Source of the DNA: Ewingella sp963519305
Lineage (GTDB): Bacteria; Pseudomonadota; Gammaproteobacteria; Enterobacterales; Enterobacteriaceae
Direction: 5' to 3'
Length of the DNA: 64,000 nucleotides
NCBI GenBank assembly: GCA_963519305.1
Contig: CAUQMS010000003.1
Location: 62,001-126,000 of the forward strand
In this document: positions 51,974 through 60,923 of the stretch, one piece after another
How positions within the stretch are numbered: the stretch's first letter is position 1
How the letters are laid out: each line of letters begins with the position of its first letter
Notes under the pieces: model-generated
What the model was told of the DNA's origin: nothing
What the model saw: the letters and a program-made list of their open reading frames with translations, nothing else
Database searches by the model: none
Made by a program: the position numbers and the translations under genes

Positions 51974-52897
51974 ATGATTGAAACCCGCGTGCTAAAGCAG
52001 TTTCTGGTGGTGGCTGAAGAGTTGAATTTCCACCGTGCAGCATTGCGGCTGCATATGTCTCAGCCGCCGCTGAGCGTGGCTATCCGTCAGTTGGAGGAGA
52101 AGCTCGGCCTGACGCTGTTTATCCGCGACCGGGGCGGCGTGCAATTGACCCCCGCCGGGGAGTCTTTCGTGCAAACGGCCGGTGCTATGTTGCAGGCGCT
52201 GAACGACGGCATCAGTCAGGCGCGAAATATTGCCGGGGGAAAGGCAGGGAAATTGACCATCAGTTCGGTTTCGCTGGCGGCCTATCCGACCTTGCTGGAG
52301 CCACTGCGGCGGTTCAGACAAGGTTATCCGCAGGTTGAACTGGTGATTAAAGAGATGCCGTCCGCCCTGCAAATTCAGGCATTGCAACGAGGTGAAACCG
52401 ATCTGGCGTTTGTGAGAAAACCGGCGCTAATGCCGCAGGAGATCGCCTCAGCCCTGTTTTTAACCGAAGAAATTCGGGTGGCCCTGCCTGCGCAGCACCG
52501 GCTGGCGGCAGAGAAAACCCTTGATTTGGCGCAGTTAGCGCAGGAGGATTTTGTCTTCACACCGGAACGCCTCGGCGACGGGTATTATCATCAGCTGCTC
52601 GGGCTTTGCATTCAGGCCGGGTTTTACCCCAAAATTGTGCAGGAAGCGGCGCAGCTCAGCACGGTGATCGCGTTAGTGTCCTGCGGTTTTGGCGTGGCGC
52701 TGGTGCCGGAATCTCTGGCGGGACAAACCTTCAGCGACAGCGTGCGGTTTTTGCCTTTACAGACAGAACGTCTCTCACCCTGCGTTGAGCTTTTTATGTT
52801 ACAGCGGACCGGTTCTGCGTCACCGCTGCTGTCGAATTTCCTGACGCTGCTTAACCGTGAATGTACTTCAATCAATAATAAGGATTTCAGATCATGA
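51974..52897 (+). CDS. LysR-family transcriptional regulator
   Basis: A 307-residue regulator. The winged helix-turn-helix is at the N-terminus (RVLKQFLVVAEELNFHRAAL, then RLHMSQPPLSVAIRQLEEKL) and the effector domain covers about 90-295 (KLTISSVSLAAYPTLLEPLR, then VALPAQHRLAAEK). It diverges from the SDR/SMP-30 pair, with a LysR-type box between, so it likely controls those genes. Its stop overlaps the ATG of the PBP4-like gene by four bases (ATGA), which is unusual for a regulator. Confidence 0.92.
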   Translation: MIETRVLKQFLVVAEELNFHRAALRLHMSQPPLSVAIRQLEEKLGLTLFIRDRGGVQLTPAGESFVQTAGAMLQALNDGISQARNIAGGKAGKLTISSVSLAAYPTLLEPLRRFRQGYPQVELVIKEMPSALQIQALQRGETDLAFVRKPALMPQEIASALFLTEEIRVALPAQHRLAAEKTLDLAQLAQEDFVFTPERLGDGYYHQLLGLCIQAGFYPKIVQEAAQLSTVIALVSCGFGVALVPESLAGQTFSDSVRFLPLQTERLSPCVELFMLQRTGSASPLLSNFLTLLNRECTSINNKDFRS

Positions 52898-54363
52898 AAA
52901 CAGCAGGATGGCTGCTGCCCGCAATCCTGACACTGGCGGGATGTGCAACATCAGGCACCGGCCAGCATAACGGCCAGACACTGAGTCAGGCACTTTCCCC
53001 ACTCGGTTCTGCTCCGGCGTTAGCGGGGGCGTCAACCGGGCTTATCGTGCGTGACGCCGGCACCGGCAAGGTGCTGTACCAGACGCACAGCGACCTGCGC
53101 ATGGTACCCGCCTCGAACATGAAACTGCTGACGTCAGTAGCCGCTTTCGGCATTTTGGGGCCGGATTACCGCTTTGAAACCCGTTTGCTGACTCCTGGCC
53201 GCCAGCACGGCGACAGACTGCAAGGTGATATTTATTTACAGGGCAGCGGCGATCCGACCCTGCAACCTGCCGATCTGGATGCCTTTGCCGCGCAGCTGGC
53301 ACAACAGGGTATCCGCCAAATTAATGGGCGACTGCTGTTAGATGACAGCGCCTTCGACAGCGTACCTTTTGGTCAGGGCTGGAGCTGGGACGATGAACTT
53401 TTCGCGTTCGCCGCCCCCATTTCTGCGCTGAATTACACTTTTAGTCCTGAAGGGGATATCAACGTCGTGCGCCTGGATGTGCGCCCCGGAGCCAGCAAAA
53501 GCTCACCCGCGCTGATCGCGGTTTATCCCGCAACGACCGGCGTCACGCTCGTCAATAACACCACCACGGGCGACGCGACGGCATTAAGCGTCAACCGGCG
53601 CGCAGGCAGCAATCAGATTGTGGTCAGCGGAACGATTGCCGCACAGAGCGAAACCTGGTCGCGTCAGGTCACGGTGGATGACCCTGCGCAGACGCTCGGC
53701 GTGCTGCTGTCCGCTGCCCTGAAACAGCATGGGATCACGCTGCACGGGGGGATCGCCAAAGCCACGGCACCGGCCAACGCCACCGTGCTTGCCAGCAAAA
53801 CCTCCGCCCCGCTTTCCCAACTGGCCGTCACGTTCCTCAAGCTGTCTAACAACAGCTATGCCGAGATCCTGACAAAAGCCATGGGCCGTCAGGCGCGGGG
53901 AAAAGGTGACTGGGAATCAGGGCTGCTGACCCTGCATCAGTATCTGCGACAACAAGGCATTAATACCGACGCCCTGCGGCAGGTTGACGGCTCCGGCCTG
54001 TCGCGCATGAATCAGGTGACGCCAGAACAGCTGGCGTCGGTGTTACTGGTCGCCCGCAAACAGCCGTGGTTTAACGCCTGGCATAACGCGCTGCCGGTCG
54101 CCGGTGAACCCGGACTGATGGTGGGCGGCACCCTGCGTAACCGCATGATCAATACGCCAGCCGCCGGGCGCGCATACGCCAAAACCGGCTCACTGACGGG
54201 CGTATCTTCGATCAGTGGCTATGTGGATTCGGCGACCGGGAGACCGCTGGTGTTTTCGATGATCAGCAATAACTATCTGGTTCCCGGCGCACAAATTAAA
54301 GCGCTGGAAGATAAGATGGTGGTCACGCTGGCATCCTGTGACGCCAGCGTGGTTTGTCGCTAA
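52894..54363 (+). CDS. dacB: DacB-like (PBP4) D-Ala-D-Ala carboxypeptidase/endopeptidase with lipobox
   Basis: A 489-residue S13-family penicillin-binding protein that cleaves D,D-peptide bonds in peptidoglycan. Motifs are S74-N-M-K77, S318-N-N320 and K430-T-G432. It starts with a lipoprotein signal (MKTAGWLLPAILTLAGCATS, lipobox LAGC with C17), so it should be lipid-anchored; E. coli PBP4 is soluble. Asn instead of Asp at 319 differs slightly from the common SDN form. The ATG overlaps the preceding LysR stop. It is a paralogue rather than necessarily the orthologue of dacB, so the symbol is tentative. Confidence 0.85.
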   Translation: MKTAGWLLPAILTLAGCATSGTGQHNGQTLSQALSPLGSAPALAGASTGLIVRDAGTGKVLYQTHSDLRMVPASNMKLLTSVAAFGILGPDYRFETRLLTPGRQHGDRLQGDIYLQGSGDPTLQPADLDAFAAQLAQQGIRQINGRLLLDDSAFDSVPFGQGWSWDDELFAFAAPISALNYTFSPEGDINVVRLDVRPGASKSSPALIAVYPATTGVTLVNNTTTGDATALSVNRRAGSNQIVVSGTIAAQSETWSRQVTVDDPAQTLGVLLSAALKQHGITLHGGIAKATAPANATVLASKTSAPLSQLAVTFLKLSNNSYAEILTKAMGRQARGKGDWESGLLTLHQYLRQQGINTDALRQVDGSGLSRMNQVTPEQLASVLLVARKQPWFNAWHNALPVAGEPGLMVGGTLRNRMINTPAAGRAYAKTGSLTGVSSISGYVDSATGRPLVFSMISNNYLVPGAQIKALEDKMVVTLASCDASVVCR

Positions 54364-54381
54364 ACGCCGTGTACCGCTAAT

Positions 54382-55077
54382 TCAGAGATCGGCCAGCAGC
54401 TGACGCAGATTGACATCCCCGCCAGGGGTGTCTTCCAGCGTAAGCTGCTGTTCGAGTTCATCAAGATGTTCCGTCATCACTGCGGCGGCCTGCTCATTGT
54501 CACCGGCTTCCAGCGCGGTAATGATGGCCTGATGCTCGTCCGACTGGCAGGAAGGCACGTCGTTGCGCTGATATAACGCCACGATCAGCGAGCTGCGCAC
54601 CATCAGATTGGCAAGGATTTCACTCAGTACGTCGTTGCCACAAATTTCACCCAGCATCAGATGGAATTCACTCAGTTCGCGGACAATCGCCCGCCTGTCG
54701 GTGGCGTTGGTGGCTTCACGTTCACCACGTAAATGCGCGGCGATGCGGTGCCGGTGGCGGCGCATCAGATCAGGTGTAATGGTTTCGACAATTGCCCGTT
54801 CGATGGCACGGCGGGCGGTAAACACTTCGCGCGCCTCTTTGGCGGTCGGCTGAGCAACCATTGCACCCCGGTTGGGTTCGATGGTGACAATACGCTGCAT
54901 CGCCAGACGTTGCAGTGCAACCTGAACATGGTTGCGGTTGGCGTTCAGCGCTTCCACAATTTGGGATTCAATCAGACGTGAGCCCGGGCGCAAAAGATGC
55001 TGAGCTATGGCTTTAGACAGAACGTCGACAATACGCTGAACTTCCAGCTGCTTGGCGGTGGTGGGTTGTGTACTCAT
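54382..55077 (-). CDS. GntR-family (FCD) transcriptional regulator
   Basis: A 231-residue regulator. The GntR helix-turn-helix is at about residues 20-75 (LLRPGSRLIESQIVEALNAN, then RNHVQVALQRLAMQRIVTIE) and the C-terminal FCD domain follows (about 90-225, with ELSEFHLMLGEICGN and QSDEHQAIITALEAG containing ligand histidines). The longer open frame from 55173 is not supported; MSTQPTTAKQ at 55077 fits GntR lengths, though no good ribosome-binding site decides it. Target unknown; it diverges from the membrane-protein gene at 55296 and converges with the PBP4-like gene. Confidence 0.85.
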   Translation of the reverse strand: MSTQPTTAKQLEVQRIVDVLSKAIAQHLLRPGSRLIESQIVEALNANRNHVQVALQRLAMQRIVTIEPNRGAMVAQPTAKEAREVFTARRAIERAIVETITPDLMRRHRHRIAAHLRGEREATNATDRRAIVRELSEFHLMLGEICGNDVLSEILANLMVRSSLIVALYQRNDVPSCQSDEHQAIITALEAGDNEQAAAVMTEHLDELEQQLTLEDTPGGDVNLRQLLADL

Positions 55078-55295
55078 TAAAGCCGGACGCCTCGTTGCTG
55101 ATGAATGAGTGCTGATGACGGATTCCTCGGATAAGGAATTGACATGATGTATGGAAAAGGCACGTATTATCACTCAACTTTAGCATTCCCGCACGCTTTG
55201 CCCAACGCTGAATAATTCACATCCGTATCCTTTTCGGACTTTTCGTCACGCCCGTAGTGATGATATAGCGCAACGAACAGAACACGGGGAAAACG

Positions 55296-55904
55296 ATGAA
55301 ACAGGCATTATTGAATCATATTGTGAATATTTTACTGCTGTGCGCAGGCGCCTTTCTGGTGGTCGGAGTGATTTACCTTGATGTCGCCATTTTCAAAAAC
55401 AACATCGGGGAGATCTCCGCGACCGAAATATTGCAGGAGATCGTGCTGTTTGCCGTCAGTGCCCTGTTCTTCTGGCAGGTGAAACGCCAGCCCGCCCTGC
55501 GCGGCGGCATGATGCTGATTGGCGGGTTCTTTGGCTGCATGTTTATCCGTGAACTCGATGCCGCATTCGACCTGATCTACCACGGATCCTGGGTCTACTT
55601 CGCCTGCCTGCTGGCACTTTTCTGCATCGTCCGGGCGGCGTTCACCCCCAAAACCACTTTACGCGGGTTATCGGCTTTTCTCGCCCATCCGGCCTGTCAC
55701 TATACGGTGTGCGGGCTGGTGCTGGTTCTGGTGTTTTCGCGAGTGTTTGGCATGAACGCCATCTGGAAAGTGGTGATGGAAGGTGAGTACGTGCGCGCGG
55801 TGAAAAACATCGTGGAGGAAGGCACAGAATTTATGGGGTACGTGCTGTGTCTGGGAGCGACGGTGGCCTTTATCCGCCGTAAAGAACCGCTGAAAACCTT
55901 GTGA
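55296..55904 (+). CDS. Inner-membrane protein of unknown function
   Basis: A 202-residue protein with about five or six membrane helices (for instance LNHIVNILLLCAGAFLVVGV near the N-terminus and HYTVCGLVLVLVFSRVFGMN later). Charged motifs sit between helices, notably FIRELDAAFDLIYHGSW and VKNIVEEGTEFMGYVLC, whose acidic residues are within or next to helices. I do not recognise the family. Preceded by CACGGGGAAAACG, a weak ribosome-binding site. It diverges from the GntR gene and may be its target. Confidence 0.75.
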   Translation: MKQALLNHIVNILLLCAGAFLVVGVIYLDVAIFKNNIGEISATEILQEIVLFAVSALFFWQVKRQPALRGGMMLIGGFFGCMFIRELDAAFDLIYHGSWVYFACLLALFCIVRAAFTPKTTLRGLSAFLAHPACHYTVCGLVLVLVFSRVFGMNAIWKVVMEGEYVRAVKNIVEEGTEFMGYVLCLGATVAFIRRKEPLKTL

Positions 55905-55930
55905 TCTCCCTTTTTATTCTGCGCAAAACA

Positions 55931-55972
55931 CGGCCTTTCTGAGTCAATATACGTTCATTTTCAGAAAGGCCG
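55931..55972. terminator. Candidate bidirectional terminator hairpin
   Basis: CGGCCTTTCTGA (55931-55942) is an exact complement of TCAGAAAGGCCG (55961-55972). It lies between convergent genes. The 12-bp stem has an 18-base loop and no T-tract beyond. Confidence 0.5.
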
Positions 55973-55981
55973 CTTCAGCGA

Positions 55982-56632
55982 TTACTGGCTTACGGCGTCA
56001 CGGATTGGCGTATCGCCGCCGCGCAGTTCCCACTGCTGGCCGATGGAGTTCGGCGCCTGTAATACCGCCACCACCACCAGCGCAACGTCTTCGCGCGTCA
56101 CCTCCCCGCGTCCGGCATCGGGCGACAGCGTTACCAGACCGGTGGCCGGCGAGTCCGTCAGCGGACCGGGACGGATAATCGTCCAGTCCAGCGCGCTTTT
56201 ACGCAGTTCGATATCCGCATCCCGCTTGGCTTCCACGTAGGCTTTCCAAACCGGGTCGGTGTCCGGTTTTATCGGGTTATCGACTCCGATGGCGGAGATC
56301 TGGATAAAGCGCCGTACACCGGCTTTATGCGCCGCTTCGGCCAGCAGCATTGAACCGGCAAAATCGACGGTTCTTTTGCGTTCGGCGCCGGAGCCACCTC
56401 CTGCACCCGCGGCAAATACCACCGCGTCCACGTCCTGCAGGCAACTTGCCAGCTGGTCAGCCGTGGCATTTTCGATATCGAGCAGAACCGGCTCAGCACC
56501 GAGTTTCCTCATGGCGGGCACCTGCTCCTCTTTGCGGACAATCCCGATCGCATCGATTCCCTGCGCGACCAAATGTTTGATGATCAGCTGGCCAATCTGG
56601 CCGTGAGCTCCCACTATTGCGACCCTGGTCAT
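55982..56632 (-). CDS. NAD(P)-binding NmrA/SDR-type protein
   Basis: A 216-residue protein with an N-terminal Rossmann motif GAHGQIGQLIIKHLV (about 8-22), then VVFAAGAGGGSGAER and the atypical-SDR stretch WTIIRPGPLTDSPATG. It belongs to the NAD(P)H-binding, NmrA-like group (atypical SDR), which includes reductases and redox sensors. No catalytic Y-x3-K in the classical position is certain, although YVEAKRDAD might supply it. Transcribed leftward, divergent from the MarR gene, 166 bp away. A link to the adjacent efflux pump cannot be shown. Confidence 0.85.
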   Translation of the reverse strand: MTRVAIVGAHGQIGQLIIKHLVAQGIDAIGIVRKEEQVPAMRKLGAEPVLLDIENATADQLASCLQDVDAVVFAAGAGGGSGAERKRTVDFAGSMLLAEAAHKAGVRRFIQISAIGVDNPIKPDTDPVWKAYVEAKRDADIELRKSALDWTIIRPGPLTDSPATGLVTLSPDAGRGEVTREDVALVVVAVLQAPNSIGQQWELRGGDTPIRDAVSQ

Positions 56633-56798
56633 AACATCTCCCGTGGTTTACGTCTGTTTGCATATCGACTGTTAACTGTAGCACAGGGTTTAGGTCCGGG
56701 TCTGATCATGGCCGATAGGGGTTGACCGCCACTTAGCAAGACGTGCTACCCTGAGCGGCATAATTATTTCTGATAGAAACTATTCACGAGAGAAACCT

Positions 56799-57254
56799 GT
56801 GACGACCTCCAGCCGCCCCGAAGCTCACTCCCCGACCCTGCGTTTTTTGCCTGAAACCATTCACATCGGACGCCAGTTGCGCACCTATTGCGATGCGCGT
56901 TTTAAAACCATCGGACTGACGCTGGCGCGGGGTCAGGTGCTGCTGCACCTTGAAGCGGCCAAAGGCCGTCTGCCACAGGGCGAACTGACAGCGCTACTGG
57001 AAGTGGAACATCCTACCGCGATTCGCCTGTTCGACAGTTTGCAGGCGCTGGGTTATCTGGAGCGCTGTCCGGGCGAGCAGGATCGCCGCTCGAAAGATAT
57101 CGTGCTGACCGAAGCTGGGATGGCGCTGGCGACGGAAGTGCGTTCGATGACTGACGAGATCCTGATCCGCGTGATGCAGGGGATCCCTGAAAAAGACGTC
57201 GCCGTCGCCCGTCAGGTCATGGCGAGTATCGCCTCCACACTGGCGGCCATGTAG
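56799..57254 (+). CDS. MarR-family transcriptional regulator
   Basis: A 151-residue winged-helix regulator (about residues 30-110), with DNA-recognition helix in TALLEVEHPTAIRLFDSLQA and wing in LERCPGEQDRRSKDIVLTEA. Start is GTG at 56799, preceded by GAGAG. It lies upstream of an MFS exporter and HlyD-type adaptor in the same orientation, with a large inverted repeat at 57355-57388 between, the standard layout for a MarR-type repressor of drug efflux. The inducer is unknown. Confidence 0.9.
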   Translation: MTTSSRPEAHSPTLRFLPETIHIGRQLRTYCDARFKTIGLTLARGQVLLHLEAAKGRLPQGELTALLEVEHPTAIRLFDSLQALGYLERCPGEQDRRSKDIVLTEAGMALATEVRSMTDEILIRVMQGIPEKDVAVARQVMASIASTLAAM

Positions 57255-57354
57255 CCGCCACGCTCCTCTTGCAATCATTCATTTCGCACGTATTCACGAC
57301 TGTAAAAATCACTACAATGAATAATTGATCTGGACACCTTTGACACTTCTGTTT

Positions 57355-57388
57355 ACATTGTAGCTATATATGTAGCTAGCTACAATGT
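57355..57388. promoter_or_regulatory. MarR-type operator: 12-bp inverted repeat ACATTGTAGCTA/TAGCTACAATGT
   Basis: Arms at 57355-57366 and 57377-57388, perfect over 12 bp with a 10-bp AT-rich spacer. It lies 45 bp before the exporter ATG. A CTACAATGA half-site also occurs at 57312-57320. Binding by the neighbouring MarR protein is inferred. Confidence 0.65.
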
Positions 57389-57432
57389 AGCCGGGTAATT
57401 ACCTGGCGCATTTTCACGGATAAGGTTTACTC

Positions 57433-59136
57433 ATGACAACGGGATCAACGCCAGCACCTCAGATCGATCCCACCGCAGAGACCGGGAATACACCGCAGCC
57501 GGTACCTGCCTCACCCCATCACCCTTTTGCCGCTCAGGTCAGCACCTGGCTGTGCCGTTTTCCCAAATGGCGCATTGTGGTGTATGCGCTGGCGTCATTG
57601 ACCATTGGCATGACGCAGGGGCTGGGCATCAATCTGGTGGCGTCCAACCTGCCCGGCATTCAGGGCTCGCTCGGGATTACCGCCACCGAAAGTTACTGGC
57701 TGGTGGCGGCCTACACCGCGACCAGCGTCAGCGGCACCATTCTGCTTTATAAAATCCGCACCCAGTTTGGTATGCGCCGCTTCGGCGAATATGGCCTGCT
57801 GTTTTTTGCCGCCGTGTCGCTGGCGCAGGTCTTTACCCATGATTTTCAGACCGCCGTCGCGGTGCGTGCGGTGATGGGCTTTGCGATGGCCTCACTTGGA
57901 CCACTGGCGATTTTCTATATGTTTGAAATTTTCCCGCCGGCCAAAAAGCTGACCGCCGGGCTCTGTCTGGGGCTGGCGGGAAGCCAGATTGCCCAGCCGA
58001 TCTCACGCATTATTTCGCCGCACCTGCTGGATCTGGGCCACTGGCATCAGCTGGCGTTTCTGGAGTCTGGCCTCGCGCTGATCTGTCTGGCCATCATCTG
58101 GATCCTGCCGCTGACCCATCCGCCGCGCGTGAAAGTGTTCGAACGCATTGACTGGCTGAGTTATCCGCTGATTGGCACCGCCGTGGCCTGTATTTCTGTC
58201 GTGCTGACGCTTGGGCGTTATTACTGGTGGTTTGAAAAGGCATGGCTTGGCGAAGTGCTGGTGCTCGGCATTATTACGCTGACGCTGGCGTTTATGGTGG
58301 AGCTGAAACGTAAGAATCCGATCATCGATTTGCGCTGGCTGATGACGCCCGAAATGTTGATGTTTACCGGCTCGATGCTGTTCGTGCGCATGTTGCTGAG
58401 CGAGCAGACCACCGGCATGGTGGGGTTTCTGACGCTGGTCGGTTTGCAAAATGACCAGCTGGTGACGCTGTTCTGGATCGTGCTGGCGATGACGTTCGCC
58501 GGACTGGTGTTCGTCAGCATTATTCATCGCGCCGACCGCATCGTTTATATCCATCTGTTCGCCATGGTGCTGATCGCCACCGGCGCGTGGATGGACGCCC
58601 ACTCCACTGTCGATACGCGGCCTGAGCAGTTTTACATCAGTCAGGGAATGATTGCTTTTGCCGGTGCCATTTTCCTGCCGACCTCACTGTGGCTGGGGTT
58701 TGTGAGAGCGTTGCAGTTCGGCCAGAGTCAGATCATCAGCTTTATTCTGGTGTTTCTTACCACACAAAACATCGGCGCTCAGGTTGGCAGCGCCTTCCTC
58801 GGCACGATTCAGATTCTGCGTGAGAAGTTTCACTCCAGCGTGCTGGTCGAGGGGATTTCGCTGCAAAACCCGTACGTGGTTGAACGCGTGGCGCACTACA
58901 GCCAGGCGCTGAAACCGGTGATTGGCGACAGCTCGCAGCTGAACGCGCAGGGGCTGGCGCAGTTGAGTCTCAGCGCTACGCAGCAGGCCGGATTATTGGC
59001 CTATAACGACGTGTTTATGGTGGTGTTTTACATGGCATGGGGCTGTTTCGCCGTGCTGGCACTGCACATCGTGGTACCGAAAATTACCGCAAAAATAAGT
59101 GCATCCAGACAGGCGGGCGACGCTGCAGCCGCGTGA
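57433..59136 (+). CDS. MFS transporter (DHA2/EmrB-like family)
   Basis: A 567-residue inner-membrane exporter with about fourteen helices, an N-terminal Pro/Thr-rich extension of about 50 residues, and the MFS segments ITATESYWLVAAYTATSVSG and LLYKIRTQFGMRRFGEYGLL. EmrB-type proteins pump drugs and other toxic compounds through a HlyD adaptor and an outer-membrane channel. It is followed by a HlyD-type gene 48 bases on, so the two form the pump. Repression by the upstream MarR protein is probable. The substrate is unknown; no outer-membrane factor gene is present. Confidence 0.9.
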   Translation: MTTGSTPAPQIDPTAETGNTPQPVPASPHHPFAAQVSTWLCRFPKWRIVVYALASLTIGMTQGLGINLVASNLPGIQGSLGITATESYWLVAAYTATSVSGTILLYKIRTQFGMRRFGEYGLLFFAAVSLAQVFTHDFQTAVAVRAVMGFAMASLGPLAIFYMFEIFPPAKKLTAGLCLGLAGSQIAQPISRIISPHLLDLGHWHQLAFLESGLALICLAIIWILPLTHPPRVKVFERIDWLSYPLIGTAVACISVVLTLGRYYWWFEKAWLGEVLVLGIITLTLAFMVELKRKNPIIDLRWLMTPEMLMFTGSMLFVRMLLSEQTTGMVGFLTLVGLQNDQLVTLFWIVLAMTFAGLVFVSIIHRADRIVYIHLFAMVLIATGAWMDAHSTVDTRPEQFYISQGMIAFAGAIFLPTSLWLGFVRALQFGQSQIISFILVFLTTQNIGAQVGSAFLGTIQILREKFHSSVLVEGISLQNPYVVERVAHYSQALKPVIGDSSQLNAQGLAQLSLSATQQAGLLAYNDVFMVVFYMAWGCFAVLALHIVVPKITAKISASRQAGDAAAA

Positions 59137-59184
59137 TGTTTATTCAATTTTTTCAATTCTTCATCCAGAGATGTGATCTATTTT

Positions 59185-60243
59185 ATGAAAAATATTTTCC
59201 GCTATCCGTCCATTATCGCGGTGCTGTGTCTGGGTATTATCGGGGTGTTTATCGTGCTCTACACCTGGCAACTGTTCCCGTTCAGCTCAAAGGTTGAGAC
59301 CACGGACAACGCCTATGTACGCGGCAACGTCACGCTGGTTAGCCCGCAGGTGTCGGGATATATCACCGCCGTGCAGGTGCAGGATTTTATGCCGGTAAAA
59401 CGGGGCGACGTGTTGTTTGACATTGACGACAGCACTTACCGTCAGGAGTTATTGCAGGCCGAAGCCGCTGAAGCGCAGCAACAGGTGACACTGGATAATT
59501 TCGGCCAGAACCGGGCATCGGGCGAAGCCAGCCTGCAACTGGCACAAGCCGAGTTACAAAGTGCACAGGCCACCGCGAATAAAGCCTCGTTGGATTCGAG
59601 CCGTAACGGTCCGCTGCTGGCCAGCGGCGTGGTGGCGAAAACTACCGGGGATGAAGTGCGCGCCGCCCAGCTCAAAGCGCAGGCAGACGTGGCGAAAGCC
59701 AAAGCCTCTGTCAATATCGCCCGCCAGGATCTGGCTTTAATTGATGCCGGTAAAGCATCGTTGCAGGCCGCCTTAAAATCCGCACAGGCCAAGGTCGCCG
59801 TGGCGCGCATTAACCTGCAACACACGCGGATTATAGCCCCGGCCGACGGCCAGCTCGGCGAGGTCAGCGCTCGTGCGGGGCAGTATGTGTCGGCGGGGAC
59901 CCTGCTGACCTCTGTCACGCCGGAAACGGTCTGGGTAAATGCTAATTTCAAAGAGCGTCAGCTGGCTGAGATGGTCACCGGGATGCCGGTCACTTTTACG
60001 GTGGATGCGCTAAACGATCATAAATTCAACGGGCATATCTCGCGGATTTCCCCGGCGACGGGTTCTGAATTCAGCGTGCTGAAAGCCGATAACGCCACCG
60101 GCAATTTCACCAAGATTTCACAGCGTATTGCGGTCCGAATTGAGATAGACACCAACCAGCCGCAAAGCAAACAACTGCGGCCGGGGATGTCGGCGGTGGT
60201 TGACGTCGATACCGCCACGAGGGAGTCGGTCGTTAAAGAATAA
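59185..60243 (+). CDS. HlyD/EmrA-family membrane fusion protein
   Basis: A 352-residue periplasmic adaptor anchored by a single N-terminal helix (about 10-30). The barrel-sandwich part starts VETTDNAYVRGNVTLVSPQV, typical of EmrA-type adaptors. The coiled-coil hairpin spans about 95-200 (rich in Ala, Gln and Lys), and then beta-barrel segments follow (TRIIAPADGQLGEVSARAGQ). The ATG at 59185 is preferred to an upstream GTG. It works with the preceding MFS exporter. It converges with the MetI-like gene two bases later. Confidence 0.92.
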   Translation: MKNIFRYPSIIAVLCLGIIGVFIVLYTWQLFPFSSKVETTDNAYVRGNVTLVSPQVSGYITAVQVQDFMPVKRGDVLFDIDDSTYRQELLQAEAAEAQQQVTLDNFGQNRASGEASLQLAQAELQSAQATANKASLDSSRNGPLLASGVVAKTTGDEVRAAQLKAQADVAKAKASVNIARQDLALIDAGKASLQAALKSAQAKVAVARINLQHTRIIAPADGQLGEVSARAGQYVSAGTLLTSVTPETVWVNANFKERQLAEMVTGMPVTFTVDALNDHKFNGHISRISPATGSEFSVLKADNATGNFTKISQRIAVRIEIDTNQPQSKQLRPGMSAVVDVDTATRESVVKE

Positions 60244-60245
60244 AG

Positions 60246-60923
60246 TCAGCGGCGATGGGCCAGCGCCCTGACCACCCGGTCCCCCAACATCTGGATGATT
60301 TGTACCATCACCACTAATACTACGATAGTGGCGACCATCACCTGATTGTTGAAACGCTGATAACCGTAGCGGATCGCCAGATCACCCAGCCCGCCGCCGC
60401 CAATCACCCCCGCCATCGACGAGAAACCAATCAACATCACGACGGTCAGCGTCAGCCCCGCCAGTAGCGCGGGCAGTGCCTCGGGCAGCAGCACGGTGAA
60501 AATCACGTAACGCAACCCGCCACCCATCGCCTGAATGGCTTCGATGCGGCCTTTGTCCACTTCATCCAGCGCGTTCTCGACAATGCGCGCAAAAAACGGG
60601 ATCGCCCCCAGCGTAATAGGCACGACGGCGGCGGTACTGCCGAGCGTGGTGCCTACAATCAGACGTGTCAGAGGAATAAGGGCAATCAGCAGCACCACAA
60701 ACGGCAGCGAACGGCCAATATTGACCACCGTGCCGAGCGTAGCGCTCACTTTCGGCAACGGCGCTAACCCGTGGCGACGGCTGATAAACAGCAGCACGCC
60801 AAGTGGTAAACCAACCAGCAGCGTGAAGAAGGTCGCCAGCGTCACCATATAGAGCGTTTCGCCGGTTGCATTGAGCACCAGCGCGTAGAGTTCATCCCAC
60901 GACAAACTGTTTCTTATACCCAT
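60246..60923 (-). CDS. MetI-type ABC transporter permease
   Basis: A 225-residue inner-membrane permease of the methionine/D-methionine uptake family (five helices). The coupling motif is ENALDEVDKGRIEAIQAMGG (about 115-135). GFSSMAGVIGGGGLGDLAIR is the usual MetI signature near the end. It is the last gene of the dioxygenase-metQNI operon and overlaps the ATPase gene by ten bases. Whether methionine is the real substrate is unproved. Confidence 0.92.
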   Translation of the reverse strand: MGIRNSLSWDELYALVLNATGETLYMVTLATFFTLLVGLPLGVLLFISRRHGLAPLPKVSATLGTVVNIGRSLPFVVLLIALIPLTRLIVGTTLGSTAAVVPITLGAIPFFARIVENALDEVDKGRIEAIQAMGGGLRYVIFTVLLPEALPALLAGLTLTVVMLIGFSSMAGVIGGGGLGDLAIRYGYQRFNNQVMVATIVVLVVMVQIIQMLGDRVVRALAHRR

